The position numbers and the translations under genes are program-made. Below the pieces are notes generated by a model that worked only from the letters and a program-made list of their open reading frames with translations, made no database searches and was not told the origin of the DNA. A DNA stretch of 64,000 nt from Pseudomonadota bacterium (lineage in GTDB: Bacteria; Desulfobacterota; Desulfobulbia; Desulfobulbales; Desulfocapsaceae): assembly GCA_018820855.1 (NCBI GenBank), contig JAHJNL010000089.1, positions 35,151-99,150 of the forward strand. The letters are read 5' to 3'. Below are positions 48,208 to 57,521 of the stretch, in pieces. Positions within the stretch are counted from its first letter, which is position 1, and the number at the start of each line of letters is the position of its first letter.

Positions 48208-48219
48208 GGAAAACTGCTT

Positions 48220-49026
48220 ATGAAGAATCCAAATCCAATACTTCGTCCTTTCCTTCTTCTGTTAACAGCATCTCTACTCTTTTTGCTGTCGGCCTGTACC
48301 GCGTCCGAAAATCATTCCCGCACCATAAAAATTGATCCGGACCCCTCTCTGCTTCGAGTAGGCGTCTCTGCCAATGCACCTCCCCTTATTTACAAAAAAA
48401 ATGGAAAAGTAATCGGCCTTGAAGCGGATCTCGCAGGCAGACTTGGCAAATTTACCGGCAAAAAAGTCAAGTTTATTGATATCAAGTGGGAGAATTTGCT
48501 CAATGCATTGGAAAACAATGAGATCGACATCATTATGTCCGGGATGACTATTACCAACGCCCGTAAATACCGTATCGCCTTTACCACTCCCTACCTCCGC
48601 TCCGGACAGATCATGCTGGTCCGTCTCCGCGATAAGGCACTGTTTTCTACCGGCATATACAGCCTGATGAACTCTAATTACATCATCGGCACAGTAAAAG
48701 ATACCACCGGTGACCTCTTTATCACCCAAACCATTAACGGGGCCAAGATCAAATCCTTTACCAAGTCAGCAGATGCGGTCAAAGCCCTTATTGATAAAAG
48801 AATAGACGCTTTTGTTTATGATGCGCCGATGATCTGCCACTATGCCGCGATCAATGAAAATGAAAAATTGACGCCCATTCTTACATTATCTACAGAAGAA
48901 TACCTGGCTTGGGGGATACGCAAAGAAGACAGTGAACTCCAGGCACAGGCCAATCAGTTCCTCCAAGAGCTTAATGACAAACAGGAACTGCAGCGGCTAA
49001 TTCGTACCTGGATTCCTTACATGTAA
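48220..49026 (+). CDS. Solute-binding lipoprotein (amino-acid type, SBP family 3)
   Basis: 268 residues with a lipoprotein signal (lipobox LLSAC, Cys26), then the family 3 fold: LRVGVSANAPPLIYKKNGKVIGLEADLAGRL, EIDIIMSGMTITNARKYRIAFTTPYL and a hinge-region IDAFVYDAP. ABC permease and ATPase genes are not adjacent, so this is an orphan binding protein, possibly serving a distant importer or a sensory role. Confidence 0.92.
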   Translation: MKNPNPILRPFLLLLTASLLFLLSACTASENHSRTIKIDPDPSLLRVGVSANAPPLIYKKNGKVIGLEADLAGRLGKFTGKKVKFIDIKWENLLNALENNEIDIIMSGMTITNARKYRIAFTTPYLRSGQIMLVRLRDKALFSTGIYSLMNSNYIIGTVKDTTGDLFITQTINGAKIKSFTKSADAVKALIDKRIDAFVYDAPMICHYAAINENEKLTPILTLSTEEYLAWGIRKEDSELQAQANQFLQELNDKQELQRLIRTWIPYM

Positions 49027-49116
49027 GGAATGAGATCATCAATTACCGGGGAATAACACCCAGAAAATGCTACTCCCCAATAACCAGTAAACGTTTACGC
49101 TTATAAGAAGAGACTT

Positions 49117-49629
49117 ATGACAGCAGCGACACAAAAAAGACAGGACTATCTCAGCTGGGATGAATATTTTATGGCTGTTGCCCTGCTCTCGGCCCAGCGC
49201 AGTAAAGACCCCAGCACCCAGGTGGGAGCCTGTGTTGCCAATGCGGACAACAAAATCGTGGGGGTGGGATATAACGGTTTTCCTTGGGGGTGTTCAGACG
49301 ACGAACTCCCTTGGGCTCGTGAAGGCGCTGCTCTGGACACCAAGTATCCCTATGTCTGTCATGCGGAACTCAATGCCGTTCTCAACTCCATCTCTTACAA
49401 CTTGAAGGGATGTAGAATATACGTTGGCCTCTTTCCCTGTAACGAATGCACTAAGGTTATCATTCAATCAGGGATTAAAGAGATTATTTATATGTCAGAC
49501 AAGTATGCGGAGAGTGATTCGGTAAAGGCCTCCAAGCGAATGCTGGATCAGGCAAAAACCAGCTACCGGCAATTTCAGATAAATGGCAAAAAAATAACCT
49601 TAAGGCTTTTTCCCGAGGAGCAGAATTGA
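49117..49629 (+). CDS. Deoxycytidylate deaminase (dCMP/CDA family)
   Basis: 170 residues. Zn-dependent deaminase with [13 protein letters not shown] (His and catalytic Glu) and LFPCNECTK (PCxxC). [26 protein letters not shown] is typical of dCMP deaminase/ComEB. It converts dCMP to dUMP for thymidylate synthesis. It lies about 90 bases after the binding-protein gene and converges with thiL. Confidence 0.93.
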   Translation: MTAATQKRQDYLSWDEYFMAVALLSAQRSKDPSTQVGACVANADNKIVGVGYNGFPWGCSDDELPWAREGAALDTKYPYVCHAELNAVLNSISYNLKGCRIYVGLFPCNECTKVIIQSGIKEIIYMSDKYAESDSVKASKRMLDQAKTSYRQFQINGKKITLRLFPEEQN

Positions 49630-49653
49630 AGTGAGGCAAAAAATGCGGATAAA

Positions 49654-50643
49654 TCAGTGCTCGTATCCTTGAAAAGATATCTCTTCTTCTCCTGATTCTG
49701 TTTGCAAAAAGACTCCCTGACCGGCTCGAATTTCTCCGATCTTAAAAACTTTCCTGCCCTTTTCCTCCATGAGCTGGACCAACTCTTTTTCACATCCCAT
49801 AGGTAAGGTAAAGACCAGTTGATAATCTTCTCCGCTGCGCAACATAAGATCTTCAATTTTCAGGCCCAAAACTTGAGTTGCGCTGCGGAGTTCTGGTAGA
49901 AAAGGGAGTTGTTCAAAGTGGATAAGAGCTCCGGTTCCTGAGGCCTGACAGATATGAGCCAGATCTGTGGCTATACCGTCAGAGATATCCTGCATGGCAG
50001 TTACCAGGCCACTTTCGGCAAGTTCCATCCCAAGAGTTATACAGGGAAGCGGATCCAGATGAGCATCCAACAATGACTGCCACCTGGACAGATCCAATAA
50101 TCCAGGCTGCTCTTTCTCAGCAGCAAAAAGTTTCAGACCGCAACCAGCAGAACCAAGTGGTCCTGAAACCCAGACAGTATCCCCCACCTTGGCCCCGGAA
50201 CGATACACAGCACCCTTGCCGACAGGTTCACCCAAAACCGTGACCGTCAGGACCAGCGCCCTGCCCTGTACTGTGTCACCACCTATCAGGAGGCAATCAT
50301 ATTCTCGAAGGATCTCCAGAACCCCGTCCAACCAATGGCTGATCCACTCAGCATCAAGATCTTCTGGCAGGCAGAGAGACAACAGGATAAATCGGGGCCT
50401 TCCACCCATGGCTGCGATGTCACTGAGATTAACGGCCACGGATTTTCGCCCCAGGAGATGCGGCAGATGCCAGCTACGATCAAAATGGATGGAATCAACC
50501 AAGGTATCTGTACTGATCAGCCAGGCTCCATGGGCCTCAACTTCGCAGCAATCATCACCAATCCCCTTTATCAACCCAGCGGATGAGCCATTACATGCCT
50601 GACGGATTTTCCGGATAAGTTCGCGTTCCGACCATGCAGTCAC
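49654..50643 (-). CDS. thiL: Thiamine-monophosphate kinase
   Basis: Phosphorylates TMP to TPP. 329 residues. Motifs of the PurM/ThiL fold: LIKGIGDDCCEV, STDTLVDSIHFDRSW, VNLSDIAAMGGRPRFILLSLCLP, GGDTVQG and the C-terminal MLRSGEDYQLVFTL. The start is GTG (50643) and its G is shared with the TAG stop of the upstream gene. Confidence 0.96.
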   Translation of the reverse strand: MTAWSERELIRKIRQACNGSSAGLIKGIGDDCCEVEAHGAWLISTDTLVDSIHFDRSWHLPHLLGRKSVAVNLSDIAAMGGRPRFILLSLCLPEDLDAEWISHWLDGVLEILREYDCLLIGGDTVQGRALVLTVTVLGEPVGKGAVYRSGAKVGDTVWVSGPLGSAGCGLKLFAAEKEQPGLLDLSRWQSLLDAHLDPLPCITLGMELAESGLVTAMQDISDGIATDLAHICQASGTGALIHFEQLPFLPELRSATQVLGLKIEDLMLRSGEDYQLVFTLPMGCEKELVQLMEEKGRKVFKIGEIRAGQGVFLQTESGEEEISFQGYEH

Positions 50644-51023
50644 TACTTCACCCGTTTAAGAAATGAATCCTTCTTTTTTACATTCTCCTGTTTCGCCTGC
50701 ACAGTTTGTTGGGACGACCTGTTGAGACTGGGCGTCAGGTTCACGGCCTTGACAAACCGTTCTTCTCCACCCATTGTAAAAATTTCCATCCCGGTCATCT
50801 GCAACGTACGCAACGTCCACGTTATTTCCTGAGGGGGAATGGCAAGAAAGGTGAGACCTATATGCCACCATTCGGCCTTGCGTGTGGTGTCACGGCTGAT
50901 ATCAGTTACCAGGGCATACACCAGCATCTGAGGTTCCTTGGATGCTATCAAAACGATATCACCAATATCGGTGGTGTCCTTGAAAGGTATGATCTGACGT
51001 AATTCGGCCACGAGCTTTTCCAT
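50643..51023 (-). CDS. Hypothetical protein upstream of thiL
   Basis: 126 residues, soluble. A beta-rich core (DIGDIVLIASKEPQMLVYALVTDIS, EWWHIGLTFLAIPPQEITWTLR) is followed by a basic tail. No family is recognised. Its TAG stop shares one base with the thiL GTG, so the genes are coupled. A role in thiamine metabolism is not shown. Confidence 0.75.
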   Translation of the reverse strand: MEKLVAELRQIIPFKDTTDIGDIVLIASKEPQMLVYALVTDISRDTTRKAEWWHIGLTFLAIPPQEITWTLRTLQMTGMEIFTMGGEERFVKAVNLTPSLNRSSQQTVQAKQENVKKKDSFLKRVK

Positions 51024-51060
51024 GAACGTCTCCCTTTTACTGCTGAGGTATTTACAAAAA

Positions 51061-52773
51061 TTACTGAATTATACTAGTAGTCGACTCCAGCACAATATTG
51101 TCTTTTCCAATGATACTTCGTGATCCAAGCTTTGAATACATGGCGGCACCATCAAGTAAGGGCAGGACTATCTGCTCCACGACTACCTGCGAAGTATGTG
51201 CAACTTCGGGTCCTTGCAGCGTTGCTATAGCTCCTGCCCAGGATGCCAGATTTTTTAAGACATCTGCAAGGAGAGCTATATCGATATAGGCCGATGAATT
51301 ATTGTCTAAAAATAGACCGCTACCTACCTGTTTTACGCCCTTATTTTTAAGAAAATTATTTTTCGGAGCAATTTGTTGTTTCACAATCTGTTTGATCATA
51401 TCAATACTATTGGAAAGAAGAAGATACTCCCCTTTGACACTGAATGCAGGTTGCAAGCCACCTTGGGGAGCAAGTCCCCAGTAAACAATGGTCTCATTCT
51501 TATATTTTTCTTTACTGACAGGAATCTCTGCTGCGGTAATGAGCTTTTCAAAAACTGCAAAGAATGCTACTGGGTCTTTGAGTTGGATGACTAGGGCTGC
51601 CTTAGGTAAAGGAATGCCTTTAGAGTCGACATCTTTAACGATAACGGCAAACTCTTTACCGACCATGCCCAGGATATCATCGAGTTCCACTTCGGTACTG
51701 TCTTTCACCTCCTGACGCAAGACAGTCATATCCCCTGGCTGATCCACCATCCAGGACGAATATATTTCCCAGACAAGAGGCAGGTTAAGAGTGTTAGACC
51801 AGTAATAAAAGAGCACATCTGCAGGAACCATGGGCAACGTATTATTGGTCGAAGGTTTTACGGAACAAAGCTGTGCCACTCTTGCATCAAGTTTCTTAAC
51901 ATCGAAAAGAATCATGGCCTTATCCTGAACCAAGTCCTTTTCCTGCCACGCCCCGTAAGCTGCTGCCCCCCAGCCTTCCCATTGCTTAAGAAAAACAAGA
52001 AAAGCTTGTCGATCCTCTTCAGGGAGATTTTTAGAAATCATGACTCCCTGTTCGTAGAGTGCGGGCAGGGAAAGATAAGTAAACAATTTTGACCGCTTCA
52101 GATTCTGTCGTAATCTCTGGAATGCCTTATTCTGCTGGAGCGTATTTTTTTTTTCATCATAGCAGTCAAGACTCTTCCGCACTAAGCGCTCATCAAGACC
52201 GGCCACCACTAATCCTTTAACAGTGGCTGTTGAAATAGTCCTGTTTTTATCCACCTGGTATCTGGTAATAATGTGACGGCCATACTGAACAGTTGCCTGT
52301 TGAATGTCCGCGGTAAAAAAAGGAGAAAGGAGCTTTAATATATGGGTATTATGGCGTGGGCGGGCAATAAGAAGCACTCTTTCTTCCAACTCTCTGCCAA
52401 CATTAGTTGCGGAAAAAGAAGCGGCAGGAAACAAGGCAATAGAAAACTGCTTCCCAAGTAATGTTAGAAAGGTCCGACCTTCCACGATTTTACTGATTTT
52501 CTGACGATGCTTTTCCATCTCTTGGATTTTTTCAGCTGAGACACCAAGTTCAGCAGCAGTTCCTGCGTAATCCAGATGGGCAAGCGTTCGCCCCAGGCGA
52601 GAACGTTGAAATGCATGATAGAATGCAGAAAAGTCCTGCTGTTCACCATAAAACAGGACATTCTCTGGAAGAAATTCAGCAACTTCTACCTTTTCCTCCT
52701 GCCTGCTCATCAACAATACGACAAGAGCAATACAGCAAAAAACAAAAATTAATCCTACTCCTACTTTTTTCAT
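51061..52773 (-). CDS. Large membrane-anchored protein of unknown function (DUF3352-like)
   Basis: About 570 residues. One N-terminal membrane anchor (VGVGLIFVFCCIALVVLLM), the rest periplasmic, without cysteines in a lipobox. It has repeated alpha/beta segments (FYGEQQDFSAFYHAFQRSRLG; TFLTLLGKQFSIALFP; KGEYLLLSNSIDMIKQIV) recalling DUF3352-type proteins. The ATG at 52773 has GGAG four bases upstream. A second ATG at 52782 is possible. It is on the same strand as the thiL pair, with a 37-base spacer. Confidence 0.7.
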   Translation of the reverse strand: MKKVGVGLIFVFCCIALVVLLMSRQEEKVEVAEFLPENVLFYGEQQDFSAFYHAFQRSRLGRTLAHLDYAGTAAELGVSAEKIQEMEKHRQKISKIVEGRTFLTLLGKQFSIALFPAASFSATNVGRELEERVLLIARPRHNTHILKLLSPFFTADIQQATVQYGRHIITRYQVDKNRTISTATVKGLVVAGLDERLVRKSLDCYDEKKNTLQQNKAFQRLRQNLKRSKLFTYLSLPALYEQGVMISKNLPEEDRQAFLVFLKQWEGWGAAAYGAWQEKDLVQDKAMILFDVKKLDARVAQLCSVKPSTNNTLPMVPADVLFYYWSNTLNLPLVWEIYSSWMVDQPGDMTVLRQEVKDSTEVELDDILGMVGKEFAVIVKDVDSKGIPLPKAALVIQLKDPVAFFAVFEKLITAAEIPVSKEKYKNETIVYWGLAPQGGLQPAFSVKGEYLLLSNSIDMIKQIVKQQIAPKNNFLKNKGVKQVGSGLFLDNNSSAYIDIALLADVLKNLASWAGAIATLQGPEVAHTSQVVVEQIVLPLLDGAAMYSKLGSRSIIGKDNIVLESTTSIIQ

Positions 52774-52977
52774 GCACTCCATCCACGAAAAAGAATCGAC
52801 ATCCCTGAAGGCAGGTTATGTCAGACAATAGCAAAAAAGCTCTAACGTTATTTTTCCAAATAACGTTAGTATATCAGGCCAATTGCAGCTAGCCTCAGCA
52901 ACTACCTTAGCAAAGTTTCATTCCTTTCGGGAATTTTCCTAACACAGTGAGTAAAGAAAACTTTTTTTACCTTCTCA

Positions 52978-53040
52978 CATTTGCAACAACGCAAAAAGGC
53001 CTGCTCCTTTAGAGCAGGCCTTTTTGCGTTGTTGCAAATG
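52978..53040. terminator. Perfect 29-bp inverted repeat, terminator-like
   Basis: Left arm 52978-53006 and right arm 53012-53040 are exact reverse complements around the loop CTTTA. The core GGCCTGCTC/GAGCAGGCC plus an AAAAA/TTTTT block is terminator-like, and the stem extends for 15 more bases outside it. It lies 7 bases downstream of the acidic repeat protein gene and probably ends that operon. Confidence 0.9.
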
Positions 53041-53046
53041 ACTTCC

Positions 53047-56000
53047 TTATTGGCGATCTGCCAGTTCTTTTCGTAAGGAACTGATCTCATCAAAAAATGT
53101 CTGCCTCATCTGAGCCATCTCCTGCTGAAAAACAGCTAACAGCATTTTCTCTGTTTCAGATGCAACATGACCTTCAACTTCCTGAGACGAAGTGATTTTC
53201 CTGTCCGTCTCAACTGTTGTTTCTGTGCCGGAGACATCCTTTAATTCGTCTCCACGATCTTCCGGCTGCCAACGGCTAACGGCCTTTTGCTGTAACAGCA
53301 ATACCTGACTTGTACATTCCAGCAATTGCTGTTGTGTCTGATCTGCTGTCGATCTTGCTGAATGACTCACCTCTAGAGCAGAAAAAACTTTCTCTAAAAC
53401 CTGCAACGACATAGGATAAAAATCAATCCTGGAATTTCTTATATGTTGACAGATACTAGAGAGAAGCTGCAGAAATATTTTTTCAGTATATCCAAAGACC
53501 TGTCGGCTCCTCAGTGAATTGATTTCATTAAACAGAGACTGAATGCGCTCATCAGTTATATCGTCTTGCAGTGAATCAACACATGACCTTAGTGTTGCCA
53601 ACTCATTCTCATCATAACCAGTAACGCTACTAACAACAGTCGACCCATCAAGAAGGGCAACAGGAGCAGTTTCTTCAACCATATCCTTTAAAACAGCTGT
53701 GGGAGTCACTTCACCCTGATCTTCCTGTTCAGTTTCAATAAAGTCTGCGCTATCTTTCTCCTCACCTTCAGAAAAAAGATCTAATTCATTATCCTCAGCT
53801 AGATCCTTAATAGGCTGAGAACTAGGCAGATCGGGCGAGTATTCATCGAACTCCTCTTCTGCTTGGAGTAAAGATTCCTGAGATGATTCTTCTGTCTCAA
53901 CAGGAGAGTCCGCAAATTCCTCGGAAAAAAGATCCTGTTCCTCTTCCTCAAGACTCTGAGGAACCGCCGCAACAACAGGTTGCGATGCTCCTGGCAAGGA
54001 CGGTGTATACTCTTCGAAAAGTTGTTCTTCCTCTTCAACAGGTTTGGTAGAGACAGGTTCTTCTTCAACGACCTCGACAAATTCAACAGCCTTCTCTCCA
54101 TCAACTAGATCGGAAGAAGAAAGAACAGCAGAGTCTTCAGCAGGTAGAGGATCGACCTTAACATCGTCAGCCACTACCTCGAACAAAACTTCTTCACTGT
54201 CCTGTAATTCTGAAGAGAAAGAGGACTGCTCTACTACAAGCTCTTCACCAGGCACTACAAATTCTATAACATCATCATCCTCGATTTCTTCAGCAACTAC
54301 TTCTTCAAATGCTGACGCTGCAGTTGCCTCTCCAGGAACAGTAAATTGAATCTCCTGTTCCTCGATCAATTGCTCATCAATCTCATCAGCAGTTGGTGCT
54401 GCCTCCTCATCAAGGAAAGACAAGCCGGCAGACACTGCTTCCTCTACCTCTTCTGCACCCTCTGCAGCAGGAGACTCAGCTGTCTCAGCAAAGGCTGGAG
54501 CCGCAACTTCCTCATCAAGAAAGGACAGGCCGGCAGACACTTCTTCCTCTACCTCTTCTGCACCCGCAGCAGCAGGAGACTCAGCTGTCTCAGCAAAGGC
54601 TGGGGCCACAACTTCCTCATCAAGGAAGGACAGGCCGGCAGATATATCTTCCTCTACCTCTTCTGCACCCGCAGCAGCAGGAGACTCAGCTGTCTCAGCA
54701 AAGGCTGGAGCCGCAACTTCCTCATCAAGGAAAGACAGGCCGGCAGACACTGCTTCCTCTACCTCTTCTGCACCCGCAGCAGCAGGAGACTCAGCTGTCT
54801 CAGCAAAGGCTGGGGCCGCCACTTCCTCATCAAGGAAGGACAGGCCGGCAGATATATCTTCCTCTACCTCTTCTGCACCCTCAGCAGCAGGAGACTCAGC
54901 TGTCTCAGCAAAAGCTGGGGCCGCAATCTCCTCATCAAGGAAGGACAGGCCGGCAGATATATCTTCCTCTACCTCTTCTGCACCCTCAGCAGCAGGAGAC
55001 TCAGCTGTCTCAGCAAAGGCTGGAGCCGCCACTTCCTCATCAAGGAAGGACAGGCCGGCAGACACTGCTTCCTCTACCTCTTCTGCACCCGCAGCAGCAG
55101 GAGGCTCAGCTGTCTCAGCAAAAGCTGGGGCCGCAATCTCCTCATCAAGGAAGGACAAGCCGGCAGACACTGCTTCGTCCCCCGAGATGTCATATCCCTC
55201 TTCCGCCCCCCATTCATCAGAAGAAGATTCAATTTCATCTCCAAAAAACGAATCCAACCTATTCTCTAAATCGCCTGACTCGGTATCCTCGAATTCTGCG
55301 GTCATCCGGTCTTCAGTGAAACCAAAATCTTCTTCGCTACCAGATAAAGCAGGTGCAAGGTCCCCTGCATTCATAGGAAGAGCGTCCTCATCCGAATCGT
55401 CATCCGCCTCGGTTTCAACATCTATACCCTGAGGAACAACTGCTTCTGCCTCCTTTGCTATTAAGACCTCGGCCTCTTTTGAGGCAGCTAACTCTTTGGC
55501 CAGGCTATCCACACTGAAACGACTTTCCTCATCAACATCTACCAGAGCCGGTGCGACAGTACCTCCTTCATAAGGTAATGCCTCTTCATCAGAATCATCA
55601 TCGGCATCAGTTTCAACATTCACCCCTGCCAGAGCGCTCACATCTGTACTATCAATTGCCTGTTCTTCCTCAATATCACCAAAAACCGATGCCAGGCGAG
55701 ATTCAACATCAAAGGCTACTTTGCTTTCTTCTTCATCTTGATCCGGAACTTCAGATTCCTCATCGACTGGAAAAATTTGAGCCGATTTTTTAGCTGAAGA
55801 CTTGGGTCCGCCCTGGTCAACATCAGACACTCTACCACTGATTATTGCAGGCGATTCTGACTTCTCTCTTGAAATATCTAGCTTAAATTTATTGAATTTC
55901 GCAACCTCAGCAAGAAGAATCTTTTTTTCAACATCTTCTGAAATTTCTGAAAGAGTTATTTTTTCCAAAGCTCCATAAAACGAGTGAAGGAGAGCAAAGA

Positions 56001-56733
56001 CATTGGAGTTTGACTGGCTTCGCATTTTATTAATATACGAACTAAGCGCACCAATCCCCTGCAGCAGAATAAGTTTAGCCTTACTCTGACTGAAAACTCC
56101 CTCCAACCGCTCTACTTCCTTACTCAGTTTTTGCAGTTCCCGATCGTTGATCTCCCAGTCAATCCCTAACACATGAGCTTTGAGAGTTTTAAGAAGACTT
56201 TCACCTCCCTGCTCACTTTTTGCCATTGTTGCAGACAGTTGCGACTCAACTTTTTTCTGGGAGGCCGCTGACGTACTGGATTTACTGATCTGCGCCTTTA
56301 ACTGATCGAATTTTCTAACATCTTCCAGGAGAATCTTTTTCTTCTCATCCTCACTCATAGTTTCGTCAGAAGAAACTATTCTTTCCAGGTTATAGTAAAA
56401 TGTAAGGAGCAGCTTGATGGCATTGGGATGAGCATTAGCTCTTTCTTTAAAAATATACTTCCCTATTTTATCCAGGCCCTGGATATAAACCTGTTTGATT
56501 TTATCCCCAGACCAGACATCGCTGAGATCAAGAAGTTCCTCTCTGAGCTGCTGGAGAATATCATCGTTTATTTCCCAGTCAATGGAGAGGATGATTGTTT
56601 TCAACCTGGCGATGGGTGAGTCATCATCGCCGGTAAATTCAAACAGATTGATAGAATCCGTGGAAAAGGATTCATAATCATCCATGCCAACAGTCAGATC
56701 ATCATCATATTGATTTTCTCTATGCTGTGTCAC
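53047..56733 (-). CDS. Acidic tandem-repeat protein encoded with MglA-like GTPase
   Basis: A 1228-residue, very acidic cytoplasmic protein without signal peptide or membrane segment. An N-terminal pair of helical domains (about 43-150 and 180-290) both start with L..ID/GIDWEIND and share KKILLx(D/A)EV(R/A)KF. A third, diverged copy lies at about 1047-1125 (DDITDERIQSLFNEIN). Between them are a twice-repeated block (DADDDSDEEALP / EADDDSDEDALP) and, at 521-765, seven 35-residue repeats with the core SAGLSFLDEE. The last 40 residues look like a coiled coil (MAQMRQTFFDEISSLRKELAD). The GTG start follows the MglA stop by 9 bases. Family unknown. It is plausibly a GTPase effector or scaffold. Confidence 0.85.
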   Translation of the reverse strand: MTQHRENQYDDDLTVGMDDYESFSTDSINLFEFTGDDDSPIARLKTIILSIDWEINDDILQQLREELLDLSDVWSGDKIKQVYIQGLDKIGKYIFKERANAHPNAIKLLLTFYYNLERIVSSDETMSEDEKKKILLEDVRKFDQLKAQISKSSTSAASQKKVESQLSATMAKSEQGGESLLKTLKAHVLGIDWEINDRELQKLSKEVERLEGVFSQSKAKLILLQGIGALSSYINKMRSQSNSNVFALLHSFYGALEKITLSEISEDVEKKILLAEVAKFNKFKLDISREKSESPAIISGRVSDVDQGGPKSSAKKSAQIFPVDEESEVPDQDEEESKVAFDVESRLASVFGDIEEEQAIDSTDVSALAGVNVETDADDDSDEEALPYEGGTVAPALVDVDEESRFSVDSLAKELAASKEAEVLIAKEAEAVVPQGIDVETEADDDSDEDALPMNAGDLAPALSGSEEDFGFTEDRMTAEFEDTESGDLENRLDSFFGDEIESSSDEWGAEEGYDISGDEAVSAGLSFLDEEIAAPAFAETAEPPAAAGAEEVEEAVSAGLSFLDEEVAAPAFAETAESPAAEGAEEVEEDISAGLSFLDEEIAAPAFAETAESPAAEGAEEVEEDISAGLSFLDEEVAAPAFAETAESPAAAGAEEVEEAVSAGLSFLDEEVAAPAFAETAESPAAAGAEEVEEDISAGLSFLDEEVVAPAFAETAESPAAAGAEEVEEEVSAGLSFLDEEVAAPAFAETAESPAAEGAEEVEEAVSAGLSFLDEEAAPTADEIDEQLIEEQEIQFTVPGEATAASAFEEVVAEEIEDDDVIEFVVPGEELVVEQSSFSSELQDSEEVLFEVVADDVKVDPLPAEDSAVLSSSDLVDGEKAVEFVEVVEEEPVSTKPVEEEEQLFEEYTPSLPGASQPVVAAVPQSLEEEEQDLFSEEFADSPVETEESSQESLLQAEEEFDEYSPDLPSSQPIKDLAEDNELDLFSEGEEKDSADFIETEQEDQGEVTPTAVLKDMVEETAPVALLDGSTVVSSVTGYDENELATLRSCVDSLQDDITDERIQSLFNEINSLRSRQVFGYTEKIFLQLLSSICQHIRNSRIDFYPMSLQVLEKVFSALEVSHSARSTADQTQQQLLECTSQVLLLQQKAVSRWQPEDRGDELKDVSGTETTVETDRKITSSQEVEGHVASETEKMLLAVFQQEMAQMRQTFFDEISSLRKELADRQ
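54439..55173 (-). repeat. Seven 105-bp coding tandem repeats
   Basis: Seven full copies of a 35-codon unit (from A/D/E-V/I-SAGLSFLDEE through AAPAFAETAESP to GAEEVEE) plus a partial eighth at 54438 to about 54397. Units differ mainly at the first two residues (AV, DI, EV), at I/V after DEE, and at AEGA/AAGA. Nucleotide identity is very high, indicating recent expansion. Confidence 0.97.
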
Positions 56734-56744
56734 CGCTTCGTTCC

Positions 56745-57350
56745 CTAGAGTAATTTTTTCTGAATAGAGACAACTGTTGCTGATATAATTTTCTTCAACG
56801 TTGCTGCAACATTGTACCCGGTAATGGCACTTGCTTCAAGGTCAGGCACTTTCAATCGACTATTCAGATCTTTCCGCAAAACAGCAGTGGGTAACACAGG
56901 CACGCCATGATCTTTCAGGTCAACCTTATTATACTGAATAACCAGTGGAATTTTAAAGATAGATTCTTTGTATGCCTGGAGGTTTTCATGCAGCTGATTC
57001 AGAGACCGGATATTTTTTTCCCGCTGTTTCTCCATGGCATCTGCAACAAACACAACCCCATCAACACCCTTTAATACCAACTTACGGGTTGCATTATACT
57101 TCACCTGCCCAGGAACCGTGTAGAGCTGAATTTTGATATCATATCCTTTTATCTGCCCCATATCAAAGGGAAGAAAATCAAAAAACAGTGTACGATCTCC
57201 GTGAGTTTTCAGGCTAACCATTTCCGATTGAATCTGATCCCGGAATTTACGATTTATATATTCCAGGTTTGTTGTTTTCCCACAGCGTCCAGGGCCGTAA
57301 TATACAATTTTAACCTGTACGACCTTGTCTTTTAAGTTGATAAAACTCAA
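56745..57350 (-). CDS. MglA-like Ras-family GTPase
   Basis: 201-residue small GTPase. G1 YGPGRCGKTTN near residue 18, the MglA-type G3 TVPGQVKYNATRKLVLKGVDGVVFVAD (with T-V-P-G-Q, the family hallmark, in place of D-x-x-G), G4 QYNKVDLKD and G5 ASAIT. Family members switch cell polarity or motility. The start is TTG at 57350 with G-rich sequence (AGGGGG) upstream. It is placed between a roadblock gene and the acidic repeat protein, all on the minus strand. Confidence 0.94.
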   Translation of the reverse strand: MSFINLKDKVVQVKIVYYGPGRCGKTTNLEYINRKFRDQIQSEMVSLKTHGDRTLFFDFLPFDMGQIKGYDIKIQLYTVPGQVKYNATRKLVLKGVDGVVFVADAMEKQREKNIRSLNQLHENLQAYKESIFKIPLVIQYNKVDLKDHGVPVLPTAVLRKDLNSRLKVPDLEASAITGYNVAATLKKIISATVVSIQKKLL

Positions 57351-57521
57351 CCCCTCACCCCCTAGCCCAGGTAACCTGAAGGCTACCTATATTTGTTAAA
57401 TGTCTCAGGACTTTTTCCCAGAATCCCTTTAAGAGGTGCAAGTGCCTAAATAAAAAAATAAACTCAGCACTCAACCCATAATTCATCTTCATTTTTACAG
57501 GGAGTTAATACCGGTGCCCCA

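Noticed and set aside
54346..55319. Two long plus-strand frames of about 307-308 codons opposite the repeats
   Set aside because: They arise because the 105-bp repeat keeps antisense frames open in every copy. The composition is low-complexity (Gln/Leu/Pro or Ser/Arg/Leu), with no ribosome site. The minus-strand frame spans the whole 1228 codons and fits its operon.
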